64,000 nucleotides of DNA, taken from Psychroflexus maritimus (GTDB lineage: Bacteria > Bacteroidota > Bacteroidia > Flavobacteriales > Flavobacteriaceae). Position 1 is the first letter of the stretch. Each line of letters opens with the position of its first letter. Location: assembly GCF_011089875.1 (NCBI RefSeq), contig NZ_JAANAS010000033.1, positions 1 through 64,000 on the forward strand, given 5' to 3'. This document shows positions 32,338 through 43,135 of the stretch, in pieces. A program made the translations under genes and the position numbers. Below the pieces are notes generated by a model that saw only the letters and a list, made by a program, of their open reading frames with translations, was not told where the DNA came from and made no database searches.

Positions 32338-33705
32338 TTATGAAATTATAAAATCAACTACATCTTCAATTTTTCCTACTTTTTTAATTTGAATCTTGTA
32401 GTCTTTTTTTGGTAATTTTGATTCTTTGCTAATAATGATTACTGCAAAACCAAGTTTTTCAGCCTCTATGATTCGTTGTTCAACTTTACTAACTGGTCTA
32501 ATTTCGCCAGCTAGACCTATCTCAGCGGCAAAGCAAATCCTATTGGGAATAGGTTCATCTTCATTAGACGATAAAATAGCAGCAACAACTCCTAAATCGA
32601 TGGCAGGATCGTCAACACTAATACCTCCTGTAATGTTTAAAAAAACATCTTTTGCTCCTAGTTTAAAACCTGCTCTTTTTTCTAATACAGCGAGCAGCAT
32701 ATTTAATCTTTTAGCATTGTAACCTGTTGCTGAACGTTGCGGTGTTCCATAGACGGCAGAGCTTACTAAAGCCTGAATCTCAATCATTAAAGGGCGTATT
32801 CCTTCTAGGGTTGCCGCAATGGCTGTTCCGCTTAAATGTTCACTGTGGTTAGAAATGAGGATTTCGGAAGGGTTGCTTACTTCGCGCAGACCTGTTGAAA
32901 GCATTTCATAGATTCCTAATTCGTGGGTAGATCCAAATCTGTTTTTATGAGCTCTCAAAATTCTATAAACGTGATTTCTATCGCCTTCAAACTGCAAAAC
33001 TGTATCTACCATGTGCTCTAAGACTTTGGGTCCAGCAATGCTTCCTTCTTTATTTATATGACCAATTATAAGAACCGGTACATTTTTAGTCTTTGCAAAT
33101 TGAATGAGTTCTGAAGTACATTCTCTAATTTGAGAAACACTGCCTGCAGAGCTTTCAACTTGTGGGGTATGTAAGGTTTGAATGGAGTCTATGACAAGGA
33201 TTTCTGGATCTAATTCTTTTATTTGTTGAAAGATATTTTGAGTTTTAGTTTCAGAAAGGATGAAGCAATTAGCTTCTTGTTTGGTAATTCTTTCGGCCCT
33301 CATTTTTATTTGCTGCAGGCTTTCTTCTCCAGAAACATATAAGGTTTTGTAGGGTAATTTTAGCGCAATTTGTAAAAGTAGTGTACTTTTTCCAATGCCT
33401 GGTTCGCCGCCCAATAAGGTTAGTGACCCAGGCACAATTCCGCCTCCAAGAACGCGGTTAAATTCTTGGTCTGAAGTGCGAAGTCTTACTTCTTTAGTGA
33501 GTTCAATTTCTTGAAGTCGTTGAGGTTTTGCAATTCTTTTACTGCTTGTACTTATTTCTTTGTTCCAGGTGTGCTTAGTACTTTCTTTTTCAAGAATTTC
33601 TTCTACAAGTGTATTCCATTCTTTACAAGAATTGCATTGACCTTGCCAGCGCGGATGTTGAGCGCCACAATTTTGACAGAAAAAAGCGGTTTTTGTTTTT
33701 GCCAT
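32338..33705 (-). CDS. radA: DNA repair protein RadA
   Basis: A RecA-like branch-migration ATPase that processes recombination intermediates (455 residues). The N-terminal zinc finger is visible as FFCQNCGAQHPRWQGQC with a further C. Walker A is GGEPGIGKSTLLLQ near 95, the RadA-specific KNRFGSTHELGIYEM motif is near 250, and the Lon-like C-terminal domain contains DLGVVAAILSS. An in-frame TTG begins at 33711, but the ATG at 33705 gives the standard MAKTKTAFFC start, 2 nt after the previous stop. It is the last gene of the panC-panD operon. Confidence 0.97.
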   Translation of the reverse strand: MAKTKTAFFCQNCGAQHPRWQGQCNSCKEWNTLVEEILEKESTKHTWNKEISTSSKRIAKPQRLQEIELTKEVRLRTSDQEFNRVLGGGIVPGSLTLLGGEPGIGKSTLLLQIALKLPYKTLYVSGEESLQQIKMRAERITKQEANCFILSETKTQNIFQQIKELDPEILVIDSIQTLHTPQVESSAGSVSQIRECTSELIQFAKTKNVPVLIIGHINKEGSIAGPKVLEHMVDTVLQFEGDRNHVYRILRAHKNRFGSTHELGIYEMLSTGLREVSNPSEILISNHSEHLSGTAIAATLEGIRPLMIEIQALVSSAVYGTPQRSATGYNAKRLNMLLAVLEKRAGFKLGAKDVFLNITGGISVDDPAIDLGVVAAILSSNEDEPIPNRICFAAEIGLAGEIRPVSKVEQRIIEAEKLGFAVIIISKESKLPKKDYKIQIKKVGKIEDVVDFIIS

Positions 33706-33707
33706 AA

Positions 33708-34856
33708 TCAATAGCCAAAGACTTCTTTAATTTCTTCTGCACGCATGAGCATAAGTTCTTTATTTAAGGGACCAATAGGCTCAAATCCATATGCATCTTG
33801 ATAATGGCGAAGTGCTTTTTTGGGTTTTCCTATCTCCTGGTAATGCCTCGCCAAAAAATAACTTTCCAATAGTGTATTTGGATGGTTTTTTTTAGCAAGT
33901 TTACTTAAATCCTTATACAGCTCCCAGTTTTCTGTTTCTTCTATTGCTTTAGACACAAACATGAGATCATTTACACGAATATCAAAATCCATAGTGTATA
34001 AGCTAGAAATATCTAAGTATTTATCTTCTAAGTATTTGACGGGGTTAGCAACAGTTAATAACTTGTCTTCATATTCTTGGTTGGTAATTGGCCTAAAGGA
34101 GGTAAAAATAAAGTCTAAAGCCTTAGGAATTGATTGGGCAACCATCGTGTAATGGGTAGCCTGATCAATTTCATCGTATAAAAAACTAAGTTGTTGGTTT
34201 TCTATTGATTCCATAGCTTCTGCAAAATCTTTGATTTCTTTCTTAGTTTCATTGTTTTCTTGTTTTCCATGAGCAACATAATACCATACTTTGCTTTTTT
34301 TTCGCCTTAAGGCTTTCTTAATTCGCAAAGGCATTTCTGGAGTAAACGTTGGACTTAAATTGATATACCCTTGAAAACTTTCATCATTTCTAAACAAGAA
34401 GAAATTCATGAAATTTGCAGATAAGTTGTGGCCAGCAATAATAGACATTAACGAAGTTCGGTAATTTTCTTGAATATATGGCAGCAATTCAATGTCTAAA
34501 AAATCAAAGAAATCTTCTCCCTGAGCAAAAGGCAGGTAAGTTTCTTCATCAACTTGCATTTCTAATTTTCTATTAGGTTGTTGCATTACGCCAACAACAA
34601 TAGCTTCAGGAATCTCTTCCCAGTAGCTCAAATAATCAATCATTCCTGCAAAGGGTTCAAATAGATACTCTCCATCCATAACAATAAAAATAGGGTATTT
34701 TTTCTTGTTTTGTTGGCTATAACTTCTAGGAAGCTGAATTTTTATCTTCCTTTTTTCTTGCATAATATTAGAAGGAATAGTTTTATACTCTATTTGTGCT
34801 TGAACTATTTGAAGCCCTGAAAAAAATATTAGTAAGCTTAAAATTAGCTTTTTCAT
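33708..34856 (-). CDS. esterase-like alpha/beta-hydrolase, nucleophile replaced
   Basis: A secreted protein of 382 residues with a signal peptide (about 1-20, FFSGLQIVQAQ). The core follows the IroE/esterase D-like family: KIQLPRSYSQQNKKKYPIFI, FIVMDGEYLFEPF, and the nucleophile elbow AGHNLSANFMNF. The usual GHS-x-G serine is Asn144 here, so ordinary serine-esterase chemistry is unlikely. A candidate His remains in QATHYTMVAQS. The C-terminal ~100 residues are helical and TPR-like (HYQEIGKPKKALRHYQDA). It lies between the flippase-like gene and radA. It could be a binding protein or chaperone-like rather than an enzyme. Confidence 0.78.
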   Translation of the reverse strand: MKKLILSLLIFFSGLQIVQAQIEYKTIPSNIMQEKRKIKIQLPRSYSQQNKKKYPIFIVMDGEYLFEPFAGMIDYLSYWEEIPEAIVVGVMQQPNRKLEMQVDEETYLPFAQGEDFFDFLDIELLPYIQENYRTSLMSIIAGHNLSANFMNFFLFRNDESFQGYINLSPTFTPEMPLRIKKALRRKKSKVWYYVAHGKQENNETKKEIKDFAEAMESIENQQLSFLYDEIDQATHYTMVAQSIPKALDFIFTSFRPITNQEYEDKLLTVANPVKYLEDKYLDISSLYTMDFDIRVNDLMFVSKAIEETENWELYKDLSKLAKKNHPNTLLESYFLARHYQEIGKPKKALRHYQDAYGFEPIGPLNKELMLMRAEEIKEVFGY

Positions 34857-34889
34857 TTTTTTGAATTTTGATTAAAATTTTCGACTAAA

Positions 34890-35864
34890 TTAATTAAAAA
34901 TTTGTTTCCGGTTGAAGAGCGGAAGTAAGATTACCGAAATTAGTCCTAAAACTAACATTATAAGGGTTTGTGCAGCCCATAAAATCCAACCTAAAGCTTC
35001 TCCAGATTGTTTGTCAACATCATAAATACTCAATACTGCCGCTATGGCTACAGGATAAACCCCCAAACCGCCACTAGTTACTGATATAGAAAACGAACCT
35101 ACTATAAAAGCCACTAAAATAACGCCAAAATTTAGTTGACTTGTTTCTTCAATACTGTATTTGGTTACCCAAAAAATACCAACATACATTGCCCAAATAA
35201 AAAAGGTGTGAAATAAAAATTTCTTTTTATTTTTAATTTGAGTAATAGATTTCATTCCATGAATCAAACCTGCTAAAAATTTACTTATTTTCTGTACCCA
35301 CTTATGCGATGAATTTTTGAGTAATTTAGAAGCTGCAAAAACAACTCCTATGCCTAAGATAAGAAGACCAATACTGCTAAGAAAATCAATATCTTTTGAG
35401 GTGAAAAAATCAATTATTACAGGCGCTTGTAGAATCATAGCAAGCCCTATAATTAAAAGCAAGCAAAACATATCTATAAGTCGTTCTGAAACAATAGTAC
35501 CAAAAGATTTGTCAAAGTTTATTTCATGATAGGATGAGAGGGTAGCGGCTCTGAGTAATTCGCCCGACCTAGGAATTCCTAAATTACTTAAATAGCCCAG
35601 CATTAGAGCAAAAAAACTGTTGTATAAAGCAGGCTTACAACCTAATGGGGCTAGCAGATATTTCCACCGAATGGCTCTTGAAATATGAGCTGCTATACCC
35701 ATAATTATAGATAAACCTATCCAATAAAAATTAGCATTTTTAATCTTTTGCCATACGGTTTTCAATTCTTCTTCAGAAGAAGTGCTCACCGAATACCAAA
35801 TAAAAACTAAGCCCAAAAGCAATGGAATAGCTATTTTTAATCCTTTTGAGGCTTGTTTGTTCAT
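34890..35864 (-). CDS. flippase-like / UPF0104 family membrane protein
   Basis: An integral membrane protein of 324 residues with about eight to nine hydrophobic helices, of the lysylphosphatidylglycerol synthase TM-region (UPF0104) family. Recognisable elements are AAHISRAIRWKYLLAPLGC, NLGIPRSGELLRAATLSS, and GSFSISVTSGGLGVYPVAI with its Gly-rich turn. The catalytic aminoacyl-transferase domain of MprF is missing, so it probably moves or binds lipids rather than modifying them. It begins 7 nt after panD. The link to pantothenate genes seems to be operon sharing only. Confidence 0.85.
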   Translation of the reverse strand: MNKQASKGLKIAIPLLLGLVFIWYSVSTSSEEELKTVWQKIKNANFYWIGLSIIMGIAAHISRAIRWKYLLAPLGCKPALYNSFFALMLGYLSNLGIPRSGELLRAATLSSYHEINFDKSFGTIVSERLIDMFCLLLIIGLAMILQAPVIIDFFTSKDIDFLSSIGLLILGIGVVFAASKLLKNSSHKWVQKISKFLAGLIHGMKSITQIKNKKKFLFHTFFIWAMYVGIFWVTKYSIEETSQLNFGVILVAFIVGSFSISVTSGGLGVYPVAIAAVLSIYDVDKQSGEALGWILWAAQTLIMLVLGLISVILLPLFNRKQIFN

Positions 35865-35871
35865 GGTTTAA

Positions 35872-36219
35872 TTAAGCTAAAAGATTATCTTCATTAGGAA
35901 AGACTAAAGCAGGTTTAAAGGTTTTAGCAGCTTTTTCCTCCAGCATAGCATAAGTCATTAGAATTAAGATATCACCCTTAGCTACTTTTCTAGCGGCTGC
36001 ACCATTCAGTGTAATTTCACCACTCTTTCTAGGGCCAGGAATGGCATAAGTTTCTAAGCGTTCTCCGTTAGAATTATTAACCACCTGAACTTTTTCTCCT
36101 TCTATGATATTAGCCGCTTCCATAAGTTCTTCGTCTATGGTAATGCTCCCAATATAATTTAAATCTGCTCCCGTAACTTTTACGCGATGAATTTTAGATT
36201 TTACAACGTGAATCCACAT
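35872..36219 (-). CDS. panD: aspartate 1-decarboxylase PanD
   Basis: Makes beta-alanine from aspartate for pantothenate and coenzyme A. The 115-residue proenzyme cleaves itself at Gly24-Ser25 ([10 protein letters not shown]) to create the pyruvoyl cofactor; the site is intact. [12 protein letters not shown] and [12 protein letters not shown] are conserved. It begins 6 nt after panC, so the two final committed steps are coupled in one operon. Confidence 0.96.
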   Translation of the reverse strand: MWIHVVKSKIHRVKVTGADLNYIGSITIDEELMEAANIIEGEKVQVVNNSNGERLETYAIPGPRKSGEITLNGAAARKVAKGDILILMTYAMLEEKAAKTFKPALVFPNEDNLLA

Positions 36220-36225
36220 AATGTA

Positions 36226-37071
36226 TTAATTTAATGCCATGTTATCAATTAATCTTACTTCGTTTATAACTGCAGCTATAAAAGCTCGATAAGTCACCTC
36301 TGCTTTCTTAGTTTCAGTTGGGACTAAATCGTGGGTAGAAGCAATTTCAAAATATTCTAATTCTAGTTGATGTTCTTGCTCAAATAATTGAATAACTTGA
36401 TGTTTAATTTCAGCAATGCTTAATTGATTAAAATTATCTTTAGCAAAAGTAAGTGCTTGATAAATTAAAGTTGCGGTTTCAAGCTGTTTTTTATTAAGCC
36501 GTTTATTTCTTGAGCTTTTTGCTAAGCCCGAAGTTTCTCTATACGTTGGAGAGCCAATAACTTCAACAGGCTGTTTTGTGATTTGCACTAGCTTTTTTAT
36601 TAAGCGAAGTTGTTGGTAATCCTTTTCCCCAAAAAAAGCCTTATGGGGTTGTACAATCTCAAAAAGATGCTTAATTATAGTGCCTACCCCATTAAAATGG
36701 CCTTGTCTAAATTCACCTTCCATAAATTGAGTAATACTGCCAAAATCAAATTCCTCGGCTTTTACAGATTCTTTATAGATTTCTTCAACACTTGGTGTAA
36801 ATATAATGGTATTGGCTTTGTTTTTTTGAAGTAATTCAACATCACGCTCCACATCTCTAGGATAGTGGTTTAAATCGGAGGCGTTGTTAAATTGTGTAGG
36901 GTTTACAAAAATACTTACTACTACACAATCACAGCTTTCAAAAGCGTGATTAACCAAGGCTAAATGCCCGTCATGAAGAGCGCCCATAGTAGGCACTAAG
37001 CCTATAATCTCACCGCGATTTTTTACCTTATGGAGCTCAGACTGAAGCACCTCTATTGTTCTTACCTGCAC
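36226..37071 (-). CDS. panC: pantothenate synthetase PanC
   Basis: Joins pantoate and beta-alanine using ATP (281 residues). The adenylate-forming motifs are visible: PTMGALHDGHLALV near residue 25-38 (HIGH-like), VVSIFVNPTQFN, FFGEKDYQQLRLIKKL and GLAKSSRNKRL (KMSKS-like). It is the first gene of panC-panD-flippase-like-esterase-like-radA on the minus strand. Its -7 element, TAGCTTTG, lies 24 nt before the ATG, back to back with the promoter of the starch synthase-like gene. Confidence 0.96.
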   Translation of the reverse strand: MQVRTIEVLQSELHKVKNRGEIIGLVPTMGALHDGHLALVNHAFESCDCVVVSIFVNPTQFNNASDLNHYPRDVERDVELLQKNKANTIIFTPSVEEIYKESVKAEEFDFGSITQFMEGEFRQGHFNGVGTIIKHLFEIVQPHKAFFGEKDYQQLRLIKKLVQITKQPVEVIGSPTYRETSGLAKSSRNKRLNKKQLETATLIYQALTFAKDNFNQLSIAEIKHQVIQLFEQEHQLELEYFEIASTHDLVPTETKKAEVTYRAFIAAVINEVRLIDNMALN

Positions 37072-37095
37072 TTTGCTATATTATGATTTTGGATG

Positions 37096-37103
37096 CAAAG
37101 CTA
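37096..37103 (-). promoter_or_regulatory. -7 element TAGCTTTG of panC
   Basis: An exact TAnnTTTG match on the minus strand, 24 nt before the panC ATG. Confidence 0.6.
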
Positions 37104-37134
37104 ATATTTTAACTTCAATCAACATAAATTTTTG

Positions 37135-37142
37135 TAAATTTG
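37135..37142 (+). promoter_or_regulatory. -7 element TAAATTTG of the starch synthase-like gene
   Basis: An exact TAnnTTTG match followed by C, 36 nt before the ATG at 37179. It overlaps the start of the longer frame (37140), which is therefore not used. Confidence 0.65.
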
Positions 37143-37178
37143 CACGTTTTTACTGTTAATCTGAAATTTTTATACATT

Positions 37179-38000
37179 ATGAATGATAAACGAATACTTT
37201 ACGTATCTTCAGAAGTTGTGCCTTATTTGCCTGAAAATGAAATATCTACAATTTCATTTGAAGCTCCAAAGATGGTCAATGCTATGGGAGGCCAAACCAG
37301 GATATTTATGCCTAAATTTGGTAATATCAATGAAAGAAGGCATCAGTTACACGAAGTAATCCGTTTATCTGGAATGAATTTGGTTGTCAATGACCTTGAT
37401 ATGCCGCTAATAATTAAAGTGGCCTCTATTCCAAAAGAACGCATGCAGGTCTATTTTATTGATAACGAAGATTATTTTAAGCGAAAGGCAACCTTTACAG
37501 ACGAGGATGGGAAGCTTTTCTCTGATAATGATGAACGCGCCATCTTTTTTGCCAAAGGAGTAATTGAAACGGTTAAAAAATTAAATTGGGCACCAGATAT
37601 TATTCATGTAAATGGATGGATGGCTTCCTTAGTCCCTTTGTACCTTAAAAATTATTACGGAAACGAACCTTTGTTTAAAAATTCAAAAATAGTTACCTCT
37701 GTTTACAATCGAAGCTTTGATGGAACGTTAGCTAATGAAATGATGAAAAAAGTTTTGTTTGATGGTCTTGAAGAAGAAAGTGCGGATCACCTTAAAGAAC
37801 CTCACTATATCAACTTGCTAAAAACGGCTATAGAAAATTCAGATGCTATTATTCAAGCTTCTGAAGTAATTGATGAAGAGCTTAAAAGCTTCATTGAAGC
37901 CGCTGCTTTGCCATGTCTTGACTATGTGCCTAAAGAAGAGTTTGCTCAAGCTTATCAAAACTTTTATTTAACAAAAGTATTAAATGAAGAAGAATCCTAA
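37179..38000 (+). CDS. glycogen/starch synthase N-terminal domain protein
   Basis: A protein of 273 residues matching only the N-terminal (GT5 catalytic) half of glycogen synthase: ILYVSSEVVPYLPENEIS, MGGQTRIFMPKFGNINER, and PDIIHVNGWMASLVPLYL. The usual GT1 C-terminal domain of about 200 residues, which closes the active site, is absent, and the KxGG-like start is changed. It is therefore probably not a working glycogen synthase. Short versions like this are common next to panC, DUF4270 and glmS in flavobacteria. The start at 37179 follows from the promoter position. The DUF4270 gene follows at once. Confidence 0.85.
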   Translation: MNDKRILYVSSEVVPYLPENEISTISFEAPKMVNAMGGQTRIFMPKFGNINERRHQLHEVIRLSGMNLVVNDLDMPLIIKVASIPKERMQVYFIDNEDYFKRKATFTDEDGKLFSDNDERAIFFAKGVIETVKKLNWAPDIIHVNGWMASLVPLYLKNYYGNEPLFKNSKIVTSVYNRSFDGTLANEMMKKVLFDGLEEESADHLKEPHYINLLKTAIENSDAIIQASEVIDEELKSFIEAAALPCLDYVPKEEFAQAYQNFYLTKVLNEEES

Positions 38001-38001
38001 T

Positions 38002-39579
38002 ATGTTCAAATCTAATTTTTTAATTTTTACCCTCATCCTTGCTGCATTTTTCTTTTCATCTTGCGATGACGACTTTACAGAAACCGGAGCAGGCTTAATT
38101 AATAGTATAGACTTACCTCCTTTAATGGAAATAGATGAGGTGATTTCTTATACTGAAAGCATTGGCGCTGTTCAAGCAAATAATGTTTCTAATTTTTATA
38201 TTGGCGATTTTAGCGACCCTGTTTTTGGGGAGAGAAACTACGCTATACTTTCACAATTGGAGCTGTCTAGAACTAACCCTGATTTTGACGGATTTGTAGA
38301 GTTAGATAGTGCAATTCTTAGCTTGCCCCTTTACAGTAGATTAGTTGCTGAAAATGAATTTGCTATCGATTCAGTTGTTGGAGATGCCAATACTAATTTT
38401 GTAGTTAAGGTATTCAAATCAAATCAATTTCTTAGAAATGTTGACCCCGGTCCTGATGGCGAATTTGACCAATTTCAGCTTTATTTTAATAACCAGCTCA
38501 ATGATTTTTTACCTAATATAGAAGCAACACCTATAGCCGTTTCCGAATCGCTTAACTTGGAAGAGCTTAGTCAACAACAATTTCTATTAGAACAAGAGAA
38601 TGATTCAATTACAGAAGAAACACCCATTAACCCGCAAATACGAATCAAAATACCTAACGAGTTTATTCAAGAACAAATTATTGATAAGGCTGGAGGACCT
38701 GAATTGGTAAGTAATTCAGCCTTTAAAAATTACTTCAGAGGACTCTTTTTTCAATTAGAATCTTCCGAAGGAGATGTGCTTTTGGGGTTAAATATGAATA
38801 GTGAAGATGCTGGCATTAGGATTTTCTATAAAACCGAAGTAGAGCTCCCGCCCAATCCCGAAACAGGTAGTGGTGAAGAATCAGAAATACTGGAAGATGA
38901 ATTAGATTTGCTTATAGAGGGCATCAGTTTAGGGCTTACCAATGATGAAAATGACCTTAGCTTAAGTGAGCAAGATACGATTAATGGAGAAGAAACAACA
39001 TACCTTAGAGGAGGCGCAGGTTTTGCTACAGTTGTTGAATTGTTCACTGGCGAAGACAGCAATGGAGATGGTGTGTCAGATCAATTGGAAGATTTGAGAA
39101 ATCGTGATATTATGGTGAATGAGGCTAATCTTATTTTTTATATTGATGAAGAAATAGCTCCTTCAAATAGCAATAGACCAAGACGAATAATGATTTACGA
39201 TATTGATAACAATGAAGTCTTTGCAGATTATAATAATGACCCTACTTTTTCAGAAGCTTCGTCCGTATCTTTGGTTTCTCACTTAGGGCCGCTTTCTGAA
39301 GATGAAGAAGGGAATCTTTTCTATAGAATTAGAATTACCGATTACCTTAACGAATTAATTAATGAAAATCGTGACTCAGTAAAGATTGGTGTAGTAGTGT
39401 CTGATAACGTAAACCAAACAAGTGCTTTGGAAGTAAAAGATACTCAATTAGAATTATTTGATGAAATTTTGTCTTCATCTGCAGGTAGTATTAGAGGTAC
39501 TGTGCTACATGGGTCAAACTCACCTAACGAACAGAAAAAATTGAAACTACAAATACAACTTACAGAATTAACTAATTAA
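38002..39579 (+). CDS. DUF4270 domain lipoprotein
   Basis: A secreted lipoprotein of 525 residues (lipobox AAFFFSSC, then an Asp-rich start DDDFTETGAGL). It contains the DUF4270 pattern: early YTESIGAVQANNVSNFYIG, FVVKVFKSNQFLRNVDPG, and a late NEANLIFYIDEE with SGDN-type strands. A Glu/Asp-rich insert lies about residues 285-320. The function of this Bacteroidota family is unknown. The ATG at 38002 is 1 nt after the upstream stop; an in-frame ATG at 37984 overlaps that gene by 17 nt and cannot be ruled out. glmS follows 10 nt downstream, so it is part of that operon. Confidence 0.82.
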   Translation: MFKSNFLIFTLILAAFFFSSCDDDFTETGAGLINSIDLPPLMEIDEVISYTESIGAVQANNVSNFYIGDFSDPVFGERNYAILSQLELSRTNPDFDGFVELDSAILSLPLYSRLVAENEFAIDSVVGDANTNFVVKVFKSNQFLRNVDPGPDGEFDQFQLYFNNQLNDFLPNIEATPIAVSESLNLEELSQQQFLLEQENDSITEETPINPQIRIKIPNEFIQEQIIDKAGGPELVSNSAFKNYFRGLFFQLESSEGDVLLGLNMNSEDAGIRIFYKTEVELPPNPETGSGEESEILEDELDLLIEGISLGLTNDENDLSLSEQDTINGEETTYLRGGAGFATVVELFTGEDSNGDGVSDQLEDLRNRDIMVNEANLIFYIDEEIAPSNSNRPRRIMIYDIDNNEVFADYNNDPTFSEASSVSLVSHLGPLSEDEEGNLFYRIRITDYLNELINENRDSVKIGVVVSDNVNQTSALEVKDTQLELFDEILSSSAGSIRGTVLHGSNSPNEQKKLKLQIQLTELTN

Positions 39580-39589
39580 ACTATAAATT

Positions 39590-41437
39590 ATGTGTGGAAT
39601 TGTTGGTTACATAGGTCATAGAGAGGCTTATCCTATTATTATAAAAGGCCTACAGCGCCTTGAATACAGAGGTTACGATAGTGCAGGAGTAGCTTTATTT
39701 GATGAAAATGGGATTCACTTATGTAAAACAAAAGGGAAAGTTGCAGAGTTAAATAAAAAATGCAAAAAAGAACTTAACACCCAAGCTAAAATGGGTATAG
39801 GTCACACGAGGTGGGCAACCCATGGTGAGCCAAATGATACCAATTCACACCCTCATCTTTCAAATTCAGGAAACTTAGCTATTATTCATAATGGAATTAT
39901 AGAGAACTATGAATCCTTAAAAATTGAATTAGAAAAAAGAGGTTATATATTTACTTCAGATACAGATACAGAGGTTTTGGTTAATCTGATTGAAGATGTA
40001 CAGAAAAAAGAAAAAGTAAAGCTAGGAAAAGCTGTACAAATAGCACTTAGCCAAGCTATTGGCGCGTATGCTATTGCGGTTTACGATACCCAAAAAACCA
40101 ATGAAATTGTGGTGGCTAGATTAGGAAGTCCTTTGGCTATTGGTTTAGGAGAAAACGAATTTTTTATTGCCTCAGACGCCTCTCCTTTTATTGAATATAC
40201 AAAAAGCGCCATCTACTTAGAAGATGGAGAAACCGCAGTTATTAGACTTGGTAAAGACATTAAGATTAGAAAAATAAAAGACGATAACTTAGTCAAACCC
40301 TATATTCAAGAACTTCAAATGAATCTTGATCAAATTGAAAAAGGCGGGTTTGATCATTTTATGCTTAAAGAAATATATGAGCAACCAGAGGCTATTAGAG
40401 ACACCTATCGTGGTAGAATGCTACCCGAAAAAGGATTGATTAAAATGGCTGGTATTGATGATCATATTTCTAAATTTTTAAACGCCAAGCGCATCATCAT
40501 TGTTGCCTGTGGAACCTCTTGGCATGCTGGTTTAGTTGCTGAATACACCTTTGAAGATTTAGCGAGAATTCCTGTGGAAGTAGAATATGCCTCTGAATTT
40601 AGGTACCGAAATCCCGTCATTAATAAAGATGATGTCGTGATTGCTATTTCTCAGAGTGGAGAGACCGCCGATACAATGGCAGCCATTAATCTTGCAAAAG
40701 AAAATGGAGCCTTTGTTTTTGGTGTTTGTAATGTAGTTGGTTCCTCTATATCAAGAGCCACAGATGCCGGTGCATACACGCATGCTGGACCAGAGATAGG
40801 AGTAGCTTCAACGAAAGCCTTTACAACTCAAATAACAGTATTAAGCTTAATTGCTCTAAAATTAGGTAAAGAAAAAGGATCAATAAGTAATTCAGATTTT
40901 AATATGTATTTGAATGAACTTGAATTGATACCAGCAAAAATTGAGCAAGCTTTAGAAAGCAATAACCACATTATTCAAGTAGCTGATTTTTATAAAAATG
41001 CTAGAAATTGCTTGTACCTGGGTAGGGGGTTTAATTTTCCTGTTGCCTTAGAAGGAGCGCTCAAGTTAAAAGAAATTTCTTATATCCATGCAGAGGGTTA
41101 TCCAGCAGCAGAAATGAAACACGGCCCCATTGCTTTAATTGATGAAGAAATGCCCGTTGTTGTTATAGCCACAAAAAAAGGCCATTACGAAAAAGTGGTT
41201 AGTAACGTGCAAGAAATAAAATCGAGAAAAGGTAAAATAATAGCAGTGGTAACCCAAGGAGATCAACAAGTTAAAAAAATTGCTGATCACGTTATTGAAA
41301 TTCCAGATACTTTTGAAGCTTTTACACCGTTATTAACAACAATACCTTTACAGCTCATTTCTTATCACATCGCTGTTATGCTAGACAAAAATGTTGATCA
41401 ACCTAGAAATTTAGCTAAATCTGTAACCGTTGAGTAA
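39590..41437 (+). CDS. glmS: glucosamine-6-phosphate synthase GlmS
   Basis: Turns fructose-6-phosphate and glutamine into glucosamine-6-phosphate, the first step towards cell-wall amino sugars (615 residues). The N-terminal glutamine amidohydrolase begins MCGIVGYIGHREAYPI with the catalytic Cys exposed after Met removal, and has GHTRWATHGEPNDTNSHPH. Two SIS isomerase domains follow, with ACGTSWHAGLVAEY, AISQSGETADTMAA and GRGFNFPVALEGALKLKE, ending in KSVTVE. It is the last gene of the starch synthase-like/DUF4270/glmS operon. A weak hairpin (41486-41510) follows. Confidence 0.98.
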   Translation: MCGIVGYIGHREAYPIIIKGLQRLEYRGYDSAGVALFDENGIHLCKTKGKVAELNKKCKKELNTQAKMGIGHTRWATHGEPNDTNSHPHLSNSGNLAIIHNGIIENYESLKIELEKRGYIFTSDTDTEVLVNLIEDVQKKEKVKLGKAVQIALSQAIGAYAIAVYDTQKTNEIVVARLGSPLAIGLGENEFFIASDASPFIEYTKSAIYLEDGETAVIRLGKDIKIRKIKDDNLVKPYIQELQMNLDQIEKGGFDHFMLKEIYEQPEAIRDTYRGRMLPEKGLIKMAGIDDHISKFLNAKRIIIVACGTSWHAGLVAEYTFEDLARIPVEVEYASEFRYRNPVINKDDVVIAISQSGETADTMAAINLAKENGAFVFGVCNVVGSSISRATDAGAYTHAGPEIGVASTKAFTTQITVLSLIALKLGKEKGSISNSDFNMYLNELELIPAKIEQALESNNHIIQVADFYKNARNCLYLGRGFNFPVALEGALKLKEISYIHAEGYPAAEMKHGPIALIDEEMPVVVIATKKGHYEKVVSNVQEIKSRKGKIIAVVTQGDQQVKKIADHVIEIPDTFEAFTPLLTTIPLQLISYHIAVMLDKNVDQPRNLAKSVTVE

Positions 41438-41552
41438 ACTATTAAACGAATAAATAAACACCTTGCTAACAGCAATTTACATTAATAATGCTGTTTAAAA
41501 AAAAGCATTAAATAATTTTTTGTTTTAGTTATAAAAGTTTTTATAAATAATC

Positions 41553-41560
41553 TATATTTG
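41553..41560 (+). promoter_or_regulatory. -7 element TATATTTG of atpD
   Basis: An exact TAnnTTTG match followed by C, 56 nt before the atpD ATG. Confidence 0.6.
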
Positions 41561-41595
41561 CAAGCTGAAAACGATATCGTTTTTCATTGTATTAA

Positions 41596-43125
<1,530 letters not shown>

Positions 43126-43135
43126 TTTGTAAACT

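Noticed and set aside
37984-38001. Longer start for the DUF4270 lipoprotein (ATG at 37984)
   Set aside because: Possible, but it overlaps the upstream gene by 17 nt; the ATG at 38002 lies 1 nt after that stop and gives a complete lipoprotein signal. Left as an alternative.
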